Source: Pelomonas sp937871895 (GTDB taxonomy: Bacteria; Pseudomonadota; Gammaproteobacteria; Burkholderiales; Burkholderiaceae_C). Taken from it: a DNA stretch of 64,000 nt. The translations under genes and the position numbers were made by a program. Each line of letters opens with the position of its first letter. The stretch's first letter is position 1. Location of the stretch: the NCBI RefSeq assembly GCF_046348265.1, contig NZ_JAXMEO010000005.1; one strand, given 5' to 3'. Positions 7,395-17,498 of the stretch are shown one piece after another. The notes beneath the pieces are model-generated. The model was not told where the DNA came from. It made no database searches and was given only the letters and a program-made list of their open reading frames with translations.

Positions 7395-8387
7395 TCAACT
7401 TGCCCTGCGCCCTTTGGGCATGCCTTTTGTGTGTTTCTGCAGCTGCTTCAGCATCTCTTGCAGCTCCTTCTCCTGAGCACTGATCTCGTCCTTCAGCTTC
7501 TGGCTTGGCACGGCTAGTTCGTCAAGGTAGCCAAAGAGGCTGTCGAGACCCGCGTATGAACTTGCGACAGAAATGATCACCATCGCACGCGGGCATTGAT
7601 CAGCGGCCAGGCTGGCATACCAATGTGGGAGATCCTTTGTGTAGGAATTGAACGCAGCTTTGAGCTTCTTCGCGTCAGAGCGGTCTAGGTGAGCTTGGAG
7701 CACTTTCCTGTTGTAGCGCTGCAGCTCAGCGCCAGGGAGGTACTTCAGTACCAGACAGTCTGCTTTGGTCGCGACATCCTCGATCTCCCGGGCGTCTCGA
7801 ATCTTCTGAATTGAGGTCGCCGCATTCAGTCGGAATAGCTCTGCGGTTGTTATCACAACCGGAATGTTGAAGAACGCCATGTCCGCCGCGAGCAAGCGAC
7901 CTACTTGATGCTCAATCGATGACGCCAGTTGCGGCGCAAGTCCATACGCAAGCTGATGCGTGGCTTGCGTGATCGTCTTCTCGTTCGCACCGTCCGCGAG
8001 AAGCTCAACGCCCTTGCTGCACAACGGCGCCAACGTGCGAGGAAATCGCGACCGGTAGGCGAACTTCGGTGCCATAAAGTCGTCGACGACATGCAAGAAG
8101 TCGTTTGACTCAAGCTCGTCTGGGCCACCGTACTCAGCTGGCGCGAAGACCCATCGAGCGCCGGGATGCCGGTATTTGCACTCGATCATCAGGTGCATGA
8201 AGTAGGGGCCTCGGATGTACGACGTATCAATGTCGTACGAGAACTCCCGATCAACAGAGTTCTCGTCCGGTTTCAGGTACGAGTACTCGAAACGGCCGAT
8301 GCATCCCCGCTTGGAGAGATGCAGATAAATGTCGTTCTCCAGCGGCAAGCCGGAAGACAGAAGAGTTTGTTGCCAAGACTTCGTCAT
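7395..8387 (-). CDS. Orphan protein with possible PD-(D/E)XK nuclease core
   Basis: Not a family I recognise, 330 residues. Near the N-terminus (about 40-75) it reads EFSYDIDTSYI, a spacer of a dozen residues, then LMIECKYR. An Asp followed by a strand carrying E-x-K is the pattern of the PD-(D/E)XK nuclease superfamily, so a DNase role is possible but unproven. The C-terminus is a Lys/Glu/Gln-rich coiled coil (about 295-330). Base composition is unlike its neighbours: rows 7501-7560 and 7801-7860 hold 34 and 29 G+C of 60, while the surroundings are near 70 percent. This suggests horizontal acquisition, perhaps a defence or mobile-element cargo gene. Start at 8387 (MTKSWQQTLL) is chosen by composition. 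Confidence 0.6.
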   Translation of the reverse strand: MTKSWQQTLLSSGLPLENDIYLHLSKRGCIGRFEYSYLKPDENSVDREFSYDIDTSYIRGPYFMHLMIECKYRHPGARWVFAPAEYGGPDELESNDFLHVVDDFMAPKFAYRSRFPRTLAPLCSKGVELLADGANEKTITQATHQLAYGLAPQLASSIEHQVGRLLAADMAFFNIPVVITTAELFRLNAATSIQKIRDAREIEDVATKADCLVLKYLPGAELQRYNRKVLQAHLDRSDAKKLKAAFNSYTKDLPHWYASLAADQCPRAMVIISVASSYAGLDSLFGYLDELAVPSQKLKDEISAQEKELQEMLKQLQKHTKGMPKGRRAS

Positions 8388-8478
8388 AGAGGGCCCGTGT
8401 CTGCGACGGCAAGCGTTTCCTAGGAAGCAAGCTGCGACCGCCAAAGCCTTGCCGCTTTCCGCCGCGCTTAAAGCCCAT
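8251..8478 (-). CDS. Possible small ORF with strong ribosome-binding site, overlapping the orphan nuclease-like gene
   Basis: An ATG at 8478 is preceded by AGGAGG at ideal 5-base spacing (8484-8489), the strongest Shine-Dalgarno in this area. It opens a frame of 75 codons beginning MGFKRGGKRQGFGGRS, very basic, which then overlaps the start of the nuclease-like gene in another frame. It may be a leader peptide coupling translation, or the original start of the nuclease-like protein if a one-base frameshift lies between about 8387 and 8444. No homology was recognised. Confidence 0.3.
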   Translation of the reverse strand: MGFKRGGKRQGFGGRSLLPRKRLPSQTRALYDEVLATNSSVFRLAAGERHLSASLQAGMHRPFRVLVPETGRELC

Positions 8479-8562
8479 GGCGCCCTCCTGACATGAAGGT
8501 CCCCGAGCCAGCAGCCAGGAGGAACTGGGGTAAGCAGCGTGCCCCGGCAATGTCGCAGTCAC

Positions 8563-10119
8563 TCATTCTGACCCCACCCCCAACCGATGCAGCGCCCGCA
8601 GCACCGGCCGCACGCGGCCATAGAGCGGGCGGTAGACCTCGGTGAAAAGGCGGTCGTAACGGTCCGCCGCCGCAGGCTGCGGTTCAAACCAGCGCTCCAC
8701 CCGCGTCATCGCCGCCACCGCGTCCTGCGTGCTGGCGTGCAGGCCCAAGCCCACGGCAAGGTTGATGGCGGCGCCGAGGCCGGAGGTCTCGTGGGTGTGC
8801 GGGCGGCCGACGCGCAGGCGGAAGACGTCGGCTGTGAGCTGCAGCGCGCCGTCGCTCTGGGCGCCGCCGCCGCTGGCGCGCAGTTCGGTCAGGGGCTGGC
8901 CGCTGGCGCGCTCGATGCCGGCGCGGCCCTCGCGCAGCGCGTAGGCCAGGCCTTCGAGGATGGCACGGTAGAGGTGGGCGCGGGTGTGCTGCGGCCCGAA
9001 GCCGATGATGGCGCCGCGCGCCTCGGGGCCGGGGGTGCAGACGCCGGGGCTCCAGGTGGGCAGCAGGGTCAGGCCCTCGCAGCCGGGCGGCACCTGGGCG
9101 ATGAGTTCATCGAACAGGCTCTCGGGCGCCACACCCAGGGCCTCGGCCGCGGCGCACTCGGGGTGGCCAAACTGGTCGCGGAACCAGCTGACGAGCCAGA
9201 AGCCGCGCTGGATCTGCACCTCGGCGCTGTAGTGCCCGGGCACGGCGGCCGGGTAGGCGGGCACAAAGCGCTCGGCCTCGATGTAGCGGGGCGAGGTGAT
9301 GTTGAGCGTGGCCGTGGTGCCGTAGCTCAGCGCCCCGATGTGCGGCTGCAGCGCGCCGGCGCCGAGCACCTCGCAGGCTTTGTCGGCGGCCGAGGCGATG
9401 ACCGGCAAGCCCTGCGGCAGGCCGGTGGCGCGCGCGGCATCCAGGCTGAGCGTGCCGAGAGGCTGGCCCACGGGCACGAGATCGGGCAGCTGGTCGGGGC
9501 GGATGGCGAGCGCTTGCCAGGGCCAGTCCCAAACCTGGCACCAGGCGTGGCGCTTGTAGTCAAACGGCAGGTAGGCGACCTGGGCGCCGACGCTGTCCAC
9601 GAAGCGGCCGGTGAGGCGCTGGTGCAGCAGGCCCGAGAGCAGCAGGAACTTGTGCGCCTTGGCGTGCAGGGCGGGCTCGTGCTCGGCCCACCAGTTGAGT
9701 TCGGCCGCGCGCTGGAAGCGCTCCAGCGTGTGCCGCATGCCGATCACGTGGAAGGCGGCGCGCCACCACGGCGCCACATGCGGCAACTGCGTGGCCACGC
9801 GCTCGTCGGGCCAGATGATGGCGGGCGCGAGCGGCGCGCCTTGCGCGCCCACCGGCAGCATGGAGCCGCGCTGCGTGGTCACGGCAAGGCCCGCCACGCG
9901 GCCTGCGGTCTGTGCATCGGGCCCGGTCCACAGTGCGCGGATGCAGGCGGCGCTGGCCTGCCAGAAGGCCTCGCCGTCGTGCGTCATCCAGCCCGCTTGC
10001 GGGCGCTGGTAGTCGTTGAGTAGCTGCTGGCGGCGCGCGACGAGGCGACCGTCCGGCGCAAACAGCAGCGCGCGGACGGACTGGGTGCCGAGGTCAAGGG
10101 CGAGCAGCAGGTCTTGCAC
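8563..10119 (-). CDS. FGGY-family carbohydrate kinase
   Basis: ATP-dependent sugar or polyol kinase, 518 residues. The N-terminal phosphate-binding motif LALDLGTQSVRALLF sits at residues 4-18, the hinge and substrate region TQRGSMLPV and IIWPDERV follow, and the C-terminal FGGY half has SYGTTATLNI, EGLAYALREG and RASGGGAQSDG (adenosine motif). The start is a GTG at 10119, where the family N-terminus begins. It follows tctA by 40 bp on the same strand, so kinase and carrier may be co-transcribed. The substrate is unknown; the protein is closer to the xylulokinase/YgcE-like side than to glycerol kinase, which is encoded at 15960-17441. Confidence 0.82.
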   Translation of the reverse strand: MQDLLLALDLGTQSVRALLFAPDGRLVARRQQLLNDYQRPQAGWMTHDGEAFWQASAACIRALWTGPDAQTAGRVAGLAVTTQRGSMLPVGAQGAPLAPAIIWPDERVATQLPHVAPWWRAAFHVIGMRHTLERFQRAAELNWWAEHEPALHAKAHKFLLLSGLLHQRLTGRFVDSVGAQVAYLPFDYKRHAWCQVWDWPWQALAIRPDQLPDLVPVGQPLGTLSLDAARATGLPQGLPVIASAADKACEVLGAGALQPHIGALSYGTTATLNITSPRYIEAERFVPAYPAAVPGHYSAEVQIQRGFWLVSWFRDQFGHPECAAAEALGVAPESLFDELIAQVPPGCEGLTLLPTWSPGVCTPGPEARGAIIGFGPQHTRAHLYRAILEGLAYALREGRAGIERASGQPLTELRASGGGAQSDGALQLTADVFRLRVGRPHTHETSGLGAAINLAVGLGLHASTQDAVAAMTRVERWFEPQPAAADRYDRLFTEVYRPLYGRVRPVLRALHRLGVGSE

Positions 10120-10159
10120 CGGCGCAGTGTGCCGCTGCGGCCTGCCTGCGGTCAGCGGG

Positions 10160-11668
10160 TCAGCCCGGGGTGGCCACGGCCGCAGCGCGCTCGTGCCGCT
10201 GCGTGCGGAAGAAGCTGAACAGCTGCCAGCCCACAAAGACCAGGATCAGGCCCAGCAGGCTGCCGGCAATGGGCCGCGTCACGAAGGGCGAGAAGCTGCC
10301 CCGGCTGAGCAGCATGGCGCGGCGGAAGTTCTCCTCCAGCATGGGGCCGAGGATGAAGCCCAGCATCAGCGGCGCGGCGTCCAGCCCCAGGCGCAGCAGC
10401 AGGTAGCCCAGCAGGCCGAAGCCGGCGGTGACGAAGACTTCGTCCAGGTTGTTGTTGACGCTGTAGGTGCCGATGCAGCAGAAGAACAGGATGGCCGGGA
10501 ACAGCACCGCATATGGGATCTTGAACACCGACAGCCAGTAGCGCACCAGCGGCACGTTCAGGATCACGAGGAAGACGTTGCCGATCCACATGCTGGCCAC
10601 CAGGCCCCAGAACAGGTCGGGGTGGCCCGCAATCATGTTGGGCCCGGGCTGGATGCCCTTGATGACGAAGGCGGCCATCATCAGCGCCATCACCGGGTTC
10701 TCGGGGATGCCGATGCTCATCAGCGGGATGAAGCTGGTGCGCGCGGCGGCTTCGTCAGCGGCCGCCTGGCCGGCCACGCCCTCGATGGCGCCCTGGCCCA
10801 TCTCGTCAGCGTGCTTGCTGAACTTCTTGTCCACCGCATAGGCGGCGAACTGCGCGATCACCGGCCCGCCGCCGGGCAGGATGCCCAGGAAGGAGCCGAT
10901 GGCGCTGCCGCGCAGGGCGCTCGGGATGATGCGCTTGAACTCGGCCCAGGTGGGCATCAGCTTGATCTCGCCGTTGAAGGGCGTGCGCTCGCTCTTCTCG
11001 TCCAGGTTCTTGGTGATCTCGGCGATGCCGAAGCAGCCCAGCGCGATGCTGACCAGGCCGACGCCGTCGGACAGCAAGGGCAAATCGAAGGTGTAGCGCA
11101 GCTGGCCGGTGATGACGTCGGTGCCGATCTGCCCGAGCAGCACACCGACGAAGCACATGGCCAGGCCATTGAGCAAACTGCCGGTGGTGACGATGCTGAC
11201 GCAGAAGAAGCCGAGCAGCATCAAGGCGCAGTAGTCGGCCGCGCCGAACAGCAGCGCCACCTCGCCGAGCTGCGGCGCCAACCAGGACAGCACCACGATG
11301 GCGACCGTGCCACCGATGAAGCTGGACACACCGGCCGTGAACAAGGCCAGGCCTGTCTTGCCCTTGAGCGTCATCTGGTAGCCGTCGATGCAGGCCACGA
11401 TGGAGCTGGCGTGCGGGATCTTCATCGTGATCGCGCTGACGCTGTCGCCGTACTGCGCGCCGTAGTAGATGCCGGCCAGCATGATCAAGGCGCCCTGCGT
11501 GGGGATGCTGTAGGTCAGCGGCAGCAGCAGGCTGATGGTGGCCAAGGGCCCGAGGCCGGGCAGCAGGCCGATCAAGGTACCGACCACGCAACCGATGGCG
11601 CAGTACATCAGGTTGCTCATCGTGAGCGCATGCTCGAAGCCGAAGGCGAGGTTGTGCAGGATGTCCAT
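10160..11668 (-). CDS. tctA: TctA-family tripartite tricarboxylate transporter, large membrane subunit
   Basis: Large integral membrane subunit of a binding-protein-dependent secondary (TTT) transporter. It has 502 residues and about 11-12 helices. Family hallmarks are GLLPGLGPLATISLLLPLTY near residue 35, GAQYGDSVSAI, and the central GSFLGILPGGGPVIAQFAAYAVDKK. The second half carries SIGIPENPVMALMMAAFVIKG. tctB lies 15 bp upstream and an FGGY kinase downstream. No TctC periplasmic binding protein is encoded beside it; in Burkholderiales many orphan TctC (Bug) proteins are encoded elsewhere. The substrate is unknown and need not be a tricarboxylate. Confidence 0.92.
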   Translation of the reverse strand: MDILHNLAFGFEHALTMSNLMYCAIGCVVGTLIGLLPGLGPLATISLLLPLTYSIPTQGALIMLAGIYYGAQYGDSVSAITMKIPHASSIVACIDGYQMTLKGKTGLALFTAGVSSFIGGTVAIVVLSWLAPQLGEVALLFGAADYCALMLLGFFCVSIVTTGSLLNGLAMCFVGVLLGQIGTDVITGQLRYTFDLPLLSDGVGLVSIALGCFGIAEITKNLDEKSERTPFNGEIKLMPTWAEFKRIIPSALRGSAIGSFLGILPGGGPVIAQFAAYAVDKKFSKHADEMGQGAIEGVAGQAAADEAAARTSFIPLMSIGIPENPVMALMMAAFVIKGIQPGPNMIAGHPDLFWGLVASMWIGNVFLVILNVPLVRYWLSVFKIPYAVLFPAILFFCCIGTYSVNNNLDEVFVTAGFGLLGYLLLRLGLDAAPLMLGFILGPMLEENFRRAMLLSRGSFSPFVTRPIAGSLLGLILVFVGWQLFSFFRTQRHERAAAVATPG

Positions 11669-11683
11669 GGGTGCGCGCTCCGC

Positions 11684-12109
11684 TCAGTACAGGGGCAGGT
11701 TCAAACCCAGCAGCTTCTGAAAGGCCAGCGCCACGGCGATGAGGCCCACGGAGATCTTGAGGTTGCGCGAGGTCGAGTAATGCCCGCCCGCAAACGAAGA
11801 CACGAAGACCAGCGCCACGATGCCGGCCGTCATGTTCACGAAGTGCGAGGCCGCCGCAAAGGCGCACAGGCTGGCCATGATCAGGCCCACATTGCGCAAG
11901 CCGCCCTCCATGGGCTCGGGCCGCGAGAAGCGTGCGCGCACCAGCATCACCACGGCCACCAGCAGCAGCATGCTGCTCACCATCAAGGGGAACAGCCCCG
12001 GGCCGGCGTGCGCCATGGTGCCCAGCGGAAAGCGCAGCGCGCCCAGGCCAAAGGCCAGTGCAATGCCCGCCAGGACCAGGCCCCGGGCGAGTTGTCGATC
12101 GATGCTCAT
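11684..12109 (-). CDS. tctB: TctB-family tripartite transporter small membrane subunit
   Basis: Small membrane subunit of the TTT transporter, 141 residues with four predicted helices. The early GPGLFPLMVSSMLLLVAVVMLV stretch is typical of TctB. The start at 12109 (MSIDRQLARGLVLAG) is preferred over an upstream in-frame ATG at 12139, which would add a non-hydrophobic leader. It is the first gene of the tctB-tctA-kinase unit and diverges from the solute-binding-like gene at 12332 across a 222-base gap in which no clear operator was seen. Confidence 0.85.
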   Translation of the reverse strand: MSIDRQLARGLVLAGIALAFGLGALRFPLGTMAHAGPGLFPLMVSSMLLLVAVVMLVRARFSRPEPMEGGLRNVGLIMASLCAFAAASHFVNMTAGIVALVFVSSFAGGHYSTSRNLKISVGLIAVALAFQKLLGLNLPLY

Positions 12110-12331
12110 GAGCTGGCTTGTCCTGCCTGGCAGGGGCATGCGCTGTTGGGGAAGGCTGCACTCTAGGAAGGCTCCTCAACGCGTGCCGCGCGGCAATTAC
12201 TTAGGACAAGTTGCAGCAAGCTTTGCGGCCTGGTGTGGTCTGTTGCGGGACCTGTTTGCGGCACCCGGACGCAGCGTCGAACGCCTCGGTGCTGCAGGCA
12301 TACTGAGCCACGTTGGCCGGGGAGCCAAGGC

Positions 12332-13093
12332 GTGGGAGCCACTTTGACAACAGGGCCTGACAACGGCGGTGGACGCGGCTGGCGACGAGCCTGGTGGCTC
12401 TGCGCGTGGGCCCTGCTCGGCTCGCTCCCTGCGAGTGCTGCCCCCGAGCCCGGCGCGGCCGAAGTGCCGGTGGTGCTGGGCACCGTGCCCACCGCACGCA
12501 CGCGGGCGCTGTCGGGCGAACTGGTGACCCTGGTCTGCCGCGAGGCGGGGCTCAAATGCCGGCTCGACATCCTGCCCGCCGAGCGCGCGCGGCAAGACAT
12601 GGCCGCCGGGCGCTACCCGCTGGAGTTTGGGCGCTACGCGGGCTATGAGCGCGTGGTGCCCGGCGTCATCCGCATCGACCCGGCCGTCTACACCGTGCGC
12701 GTGGTGGCCCTGGTGCGCGAGAGCGGCCTCGCAGCCCAGGGCTGGAAGGGCCTGCTCGGCAAGCGCGTGGCCTATATGCGCGGCACCCTGCTCGCCAAGG
12801 AGCGTCTGCAGGACGAGGCCGAGGTCATCGCCGTCAACAGCCCCTCGGCCTGTGTCGAGATGGTGGCCAAAGGCCGCGTCGAGGCCTGCGTGCTGACCCG
12901 CGTGAACGTACCACCCGCGAGCGAGCTGCCGCCGCAGCCGACCCTGCACCTGGAGCTGCTGGAGACCGTGCCCCTGCACCTGTGGGCCGCCCCGGGCCAG
13001 CAGGCCTTGGCGGACCGCATGAGCAGCGCCGTGCGTGCCCTGCTGCAGCGTGGCGAGCTGCAACGCTTCTGGACCGCGAACGCCACGCCTTAG
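12332..13093 (+). CDS. Periplasmic solute-binding-like protein (SBP family 3 type)
   Basis: Exported protein of 253 residues with an N-terminal signal peptide (WWLCAWALLGSLPASAAP, about 20-37). The mature part resembles family-3 extracellular solute-binding proteins: two lobes, with LLGKRVAYMRGTLLAKE and VEMVAKGRVEACVLTRVN matching the usual hinge-region pattern. The start is GTG at 12332, preceded by GGAG seven bases upstream, and it places the signal peptide near the N-terminus. No ABC permease is adjacent. The next gene, 92 bp downstream, is a response regulator, so it may work as a periplasmic sensor for the nearby two-component genes. This is inference; the ligand is unknown. Confidence 0.65.
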   Translation: MGATLTTGPDNGGGRGWRRAWWLCAWALLGSLPASAAPEPGAAEVPVVLGTVPTARTRALSGELVTLVCREAGLKCRLDILPAERARQDMAAGRYPLEFGRYAGYERVVPGVIRIDPAVYTVRVVALVRESGLAAQGWKGLLGKRVAYMRGTLLAKERLQDEAEVIAVNSPSACVEMVAKGRVEACVLTRVNVPPASELPPQPTLHLELLETVPLHLWAAPGQQALADRMSSAVRALLQRGELQRFWTANATP

Positions 13094-13185
13094 CGCGTCA
13101 CTGGGAGTCTGCACGACACAATCTCGGCCATGCCTGCTCCAAGTTCCTTTCCCCCTTGTGCCGAGGCCCGGCGCCCGTCGTCTCG

Positions 13186-13827
13186 ATGACGGCGGCGCGG
13201 CGCATCCTGGTGCTGGACGACCATGCCGTCGTCCGTGAGGGCCTGGCCCAGTTGCTGGCCCCGCTGGGCGGTGGCTGCGAGGTGCTGCAGGCCGCCGGCC
13301 TGGCCCAGGCCCAGGCCCTGATGGCCCAGCTGCAAGGCCCGCCGCTGGACCTGGTGGTGCTGGACCTGCACCTGGGCCCGGCTGGCGGCGGCGCGGACCC
13401 GTTGGCTGCCTTGCGCTGGTGGCGCAGCCAGCATCCACAGCTGCCGGTGGTGATGCTCTCGGGCGACGACGACCCCGAGCTGGCCACGGCGGCGTTCGGG
13501 CTCGGCCTGGCGGGCTGGCTGTCCAAGTCAGCGGATACCTTGGCCCTGCTCGGTGGCTTGTCTCTGGTGCTGCAGGGCGGGCGCATCGTGCCGCCCTTCG
13601 TGGCCAGCCGCAGGGCGGCCGAGCCCGGCGGCGGTGCCGAGCTCACCGAGCGTCAGCGCGACGTGCTGCGCTGCCTGGCGCAGGGGCTCTCCAACAAGGA
13701 AATCGCCCGCGAGCTGGCCCTGGCCGAGCCGACGGTGAAGCAGCACCTGGTCGTCATCTTCCGGGTGCTGGGCGTGCGCAACCGCGCGCAGGCGGCGCTG
13801 GCGGCGCGGCAGCAGCGCCTGGGCTGA
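13186..13827 (+). CDS. LuxR/NarL-family response regulator
   Basis: Two-component transcription regulator, 213 residues. The receiver domain occupies residues 1-120 with acidic DD in VLDDHAVV, the phospho-acceptor Asp in LVVLDLHLG, and Lys in GWLSKSAD. The LuxR-type helix-turn-helix is at about 145-205 (ELTERQRDVLRCLAQGLSNKEIARELALAEPTV). The start at 13186 gives MTAARRILVLDD. It is followed by a second regulator on the opposite strand. The target genes are unknown; the adjacent kinase at 14550 may serve one or both regulators. Confidence 0.9.
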   Translation: MTAARRILVLDDHAVVREGLAQLLAPLGGGCEVLQAAGLAQAQALMAQLQGPPLDLVVLDLHLGPAGGGADPLAALRWWRSQHPQLPVVMLSGDDDPELATAAFGLGLAGWLSKSADTLALLGGLSLVLQGGRIVPPFVASRRAAEPGGGAELTERQRDVLRCLAQGLSNKEIARELALAEPTVKQHLVVIFRVLGVRNRAQAALAARQQRLG

Positions 13828-13841
13828 TGGCCCCGGGCGGT

Positions 13842-14465
13842 CTACAGCCCCTGCCGGATGGCCCAGGCCACCAGCTCGGCCGCGTTGCGCAGCCCCAGCT
13901 TGCGGGTGATGGTCTCGCGGTGCTTGCGCACCGCGTGGGCGCTGATCTCGAAGTGCTGCCCGATCTGCCGGCTGCTCATGCCGCGCCCCACGCAGGCGGC
14001 AATCTCCAGCTCACGCTCGGTCAGGCCCTCACGCGCATCGCGCGGCTCGCGGTCGAGGCTGGCGGTCAGCTCGGGGCTGACCCAATAGCCGCCCCGCGCC
14101 ACCGTGGCCAGCGCCTCCAGCAAGCGAGTGGTGTCTTCGGTTTTGAGCAGATAGCCATGCGCCCCCAAGCTCAGGGCCGCGCGCACCGAGGCCGTGTCCT
14201 GCCGCGCGGTGACGACGAGCACCCGCGTGGCCAGGCCCTCGGCCTGCAGGGCCTGCATCACGGCCAGGCCGTCCAGGCGCGGCAGGCCCAGGTCCAGCAG
14301 CAGCACATCCGGCCTCAACGAGCGGGTCAGCGCCAGCGCGGTGTCGCCGTCGCCGGCCTCGCCCACCCAGGTGTAGCCAGGCTCGCGCGAGATCAGCCAT
14401 TGCAGGCCCTGCCTGACCAAGACATGATCCTCCGCCACCAGCAGTCGAATCGTTTCTGTCGCCAT
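13842..14465 (-). CDS. LuxR/NarL-family response regulator
   Basis: Two-component transcription regulator, 207 residues. The receiver domain has AEDH at about residue 11, phospho-acceptor Asp in VLLLDLGLP (about 58) and Lys in GYLLKTED. The HTH segment GLTERELEIAACVGRGMSSRQIGQHFEIS is followed by a recognition helix. It is divergently transcribed from the histidine kinase at 14550, with 84 bp between the starts; kinase and regulator are the likely cognate pair. It is convergent with the regulator at 13186, 14 bp separating the stops. Start at 14465 (MATETIRLLVAEDH); an upstream ATG at 14471 is also in frame. Confidence 0.9.
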   Translation of the reverse strand: MATETIRLLVAEDHVLVRQGLQWLISREPGYTWVGEAGDGDTALALTRSLRPDVLLLDLGLPRLDGLAVMQALQAEGLATRVLVVTARQDTASVRAALSLGAHGYLLKTEDTTRLLEALATVARGGYWVSPELTASLDREPRDAREGLTERELEIAACVGRGMSSRQIGQHFEISAHAVRKHRETITRKLGLRNAAELVAWAIRQGL

Positions 14466-14549
14466 GCCCATCGTTTGCATTGACCGAGTCATCAGCGGCG
14501 CGCGCCGCGTGCGCCCATCCCTGGCATTCTCAGGCCGGGACCCGCGCTG

Positions 14550-15908
14550 ATGGTGCAGGCGGCCACCTCGGTCGAGCGCGACCTGCTCGAACTCTTCCGT
14601 CGCCAGGTGCCCGCCTCCATGGTGGGCAATGTCGGCGTGGGCAGCGTCACGGCGGTGGTGTTGTGGCTGAGCGGCATCCGCGATGGCGTGCCGCTGTGGT
14701 TTGGCACGGTGCTGGCCCTGGTCGCGCTGCGGACCTGGCACGCGCGCGGCATGACCGAGCGCATTGCCCGTGCCGATGCTGCCGGGCTGCGGCGCCTGCG
14801 CCTGGAGATCACCGGCCTGATGTCCGCCACCGCGCTGACCTGGGGCCTGATGCCCTGGCTGAGCTACCACGGCGAGAGCCCGCTGCTCGACTTCTTCAGC
14901 ATCACCATGCTGGTGGGCATGACGGCGGGCGCCGTGCAGTCGGCTGCCGCCGTGCCGCTGGCGCTGCGCAGCTACATCGTGCTGGGCTTCTCGCCCTTTG
15001 TCGTCAAGTCGGTCTTCATCGGCGGCACGGTCTATCTGGCGGGCGGGCTGCTCATCATCTTCACGATGCTGATCTGGCTCAGCTATGCGCGCTCGGCCTT
15101 CCGCATCGTCCACCGCACGCTGACCGCCACGCGCGAGAACGAGGCCCTGGCCGAGGCCCTGCGCCAGGAGCGCGACGCCGTGCGCAATGCCATGCGGGCC
15201 AAGGACCTGTTCCTGGCCGGTGTCAGCCACGACCTGCGCCAGCCCGTCCACGCCATCGCGCTCTACCTGCACGTGCTGCGCAGCCTGCGCCAGGACGAGC
15301 TCTCGCCCGAGGCCGTGGACCGCGCGGCCAGCCCCATCGAGACGGCCTGCCGCACCATGAGCACCCAGCTCGGTCGTTTGCTTGAGCTCTCGCGGTTGGA
15401 GGCCGGCGAGGCCCGCGTCCATCGCAGCGCCATGCCCGCCACCCAACTGCTCGATGCGCTGCGCGCCACCTTCGCGCCCCAGGCCGAGAGCAAGGGCCTG
15501 GACCTGCGCTTCTCGGCCCCGCCCGACGTCTGGCTGGACACCGACCCGCGCCTGCTCCAGTCCATGGCCGACAACCTCGTCAGCAATGCGCTGCGCTACA
15601 CCCAGGCGGGCGGCGTGCTCGTCAGCCTGCGGCGCTGGCAGGGGCGCTGGCGCCTGGCCGTGCAGGACACCGGCCCCGGCTTTGACGAGGCCCTGCTGCC
15701 CGAGATGTGCATGCCCTATCGGCGCTTTGACGACCGCCAGCGCGACACCCAGGATGCCGGGCAGGGCCTGGGCCTGGCCCTGGTGGCGCGGCAGGCCCAG
15801 CTGCTGGGGCACGCGCTGGTGGTGCGCTCGCGGCCCGGACGGGGCAGCAGCTTCAGCCTGCTGATCCCGGCGGCCGTGGAGGGCGGCGCGGCGCCAGCTT
15901 CGCGCTAG
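14550..15908 (+). CDS. Membrane histidine kinase
   Basis: Sensor kinase, 452 residues. The N-terminal half has about five or six membrane helices and no large periplasmic domain, suggesting it senses within the membrane. The HisKA phospho-acceptor box is AGVSHDLRQPVHAIALYL (about residue 225). The ATPase domain has an N box NLVSNALRYT, G1 DTGPGF and G2 GQGLGLALV. No receiver domain is fused. The HDLRQP H-box resembles the kinases related to RpfC/BarA-type bacterial regulators. It is divergent from the regulator at 13842-14465, its probable partner. The stimulus is unknown. Confidence 0.9.
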   Translation: MVQAATSVERDLLELFRRQVPASMVGNVGVGSVTAVVLWLSGIRDGVPLWFGTVLALVALRTWHARGMTERIARADAAGLRRLRLEITGLMSATALTWGLMPWLSYHGESPLLDFFSITMLVGMTAGAVQSAAAVPLALRSYIVLGFSPFVVKSVFIGGTVYLAGGLLIIFTMLIWLSYARSAFRIVHRTLTATRENEALAEALRQERDAVRNAMRAKDLFLAGVSHDLRQPVHAIALYLHVLRSLRQDELSPEAVDRAASPIETACRTMSTQLGRLLELSRLEAGEARVHRSAMPATQLLDALRATFAPQAESKGLDLRFSAPPDVWLDTDPRLLQSMADNLVSNALRYTQAGGVLVSLRRWQGRWRLAVQDTGPGFDEALLPEMCMPYRRFDDRQRDTQDAGQGLGLALVARQAQLLGHALVVRSRPGRGSSFSLLIPAAVEGGAAPASR

Positions 15909-15959
15909 AGATGCGCTAGAGACGCGCCTGCGATGGGCGCCGCCGCGAGGCCACGGCGC

Positions 15960-17441
<1,482 letters not shown>

Positions 17442-17498
17442 GAGGTCGGAATCTTGCGCGAAAGCCGAAGGGGCAGCGACCTTGAATGTGATGTCGGG

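Noticed and set aside
12233..12331. Longer start for the solute-binding-like protein
   Set aside because: The extension is Arg/Cys-rich with no signal character; GTG 12332 has a good ribosome site and gives a proper signal peptide.
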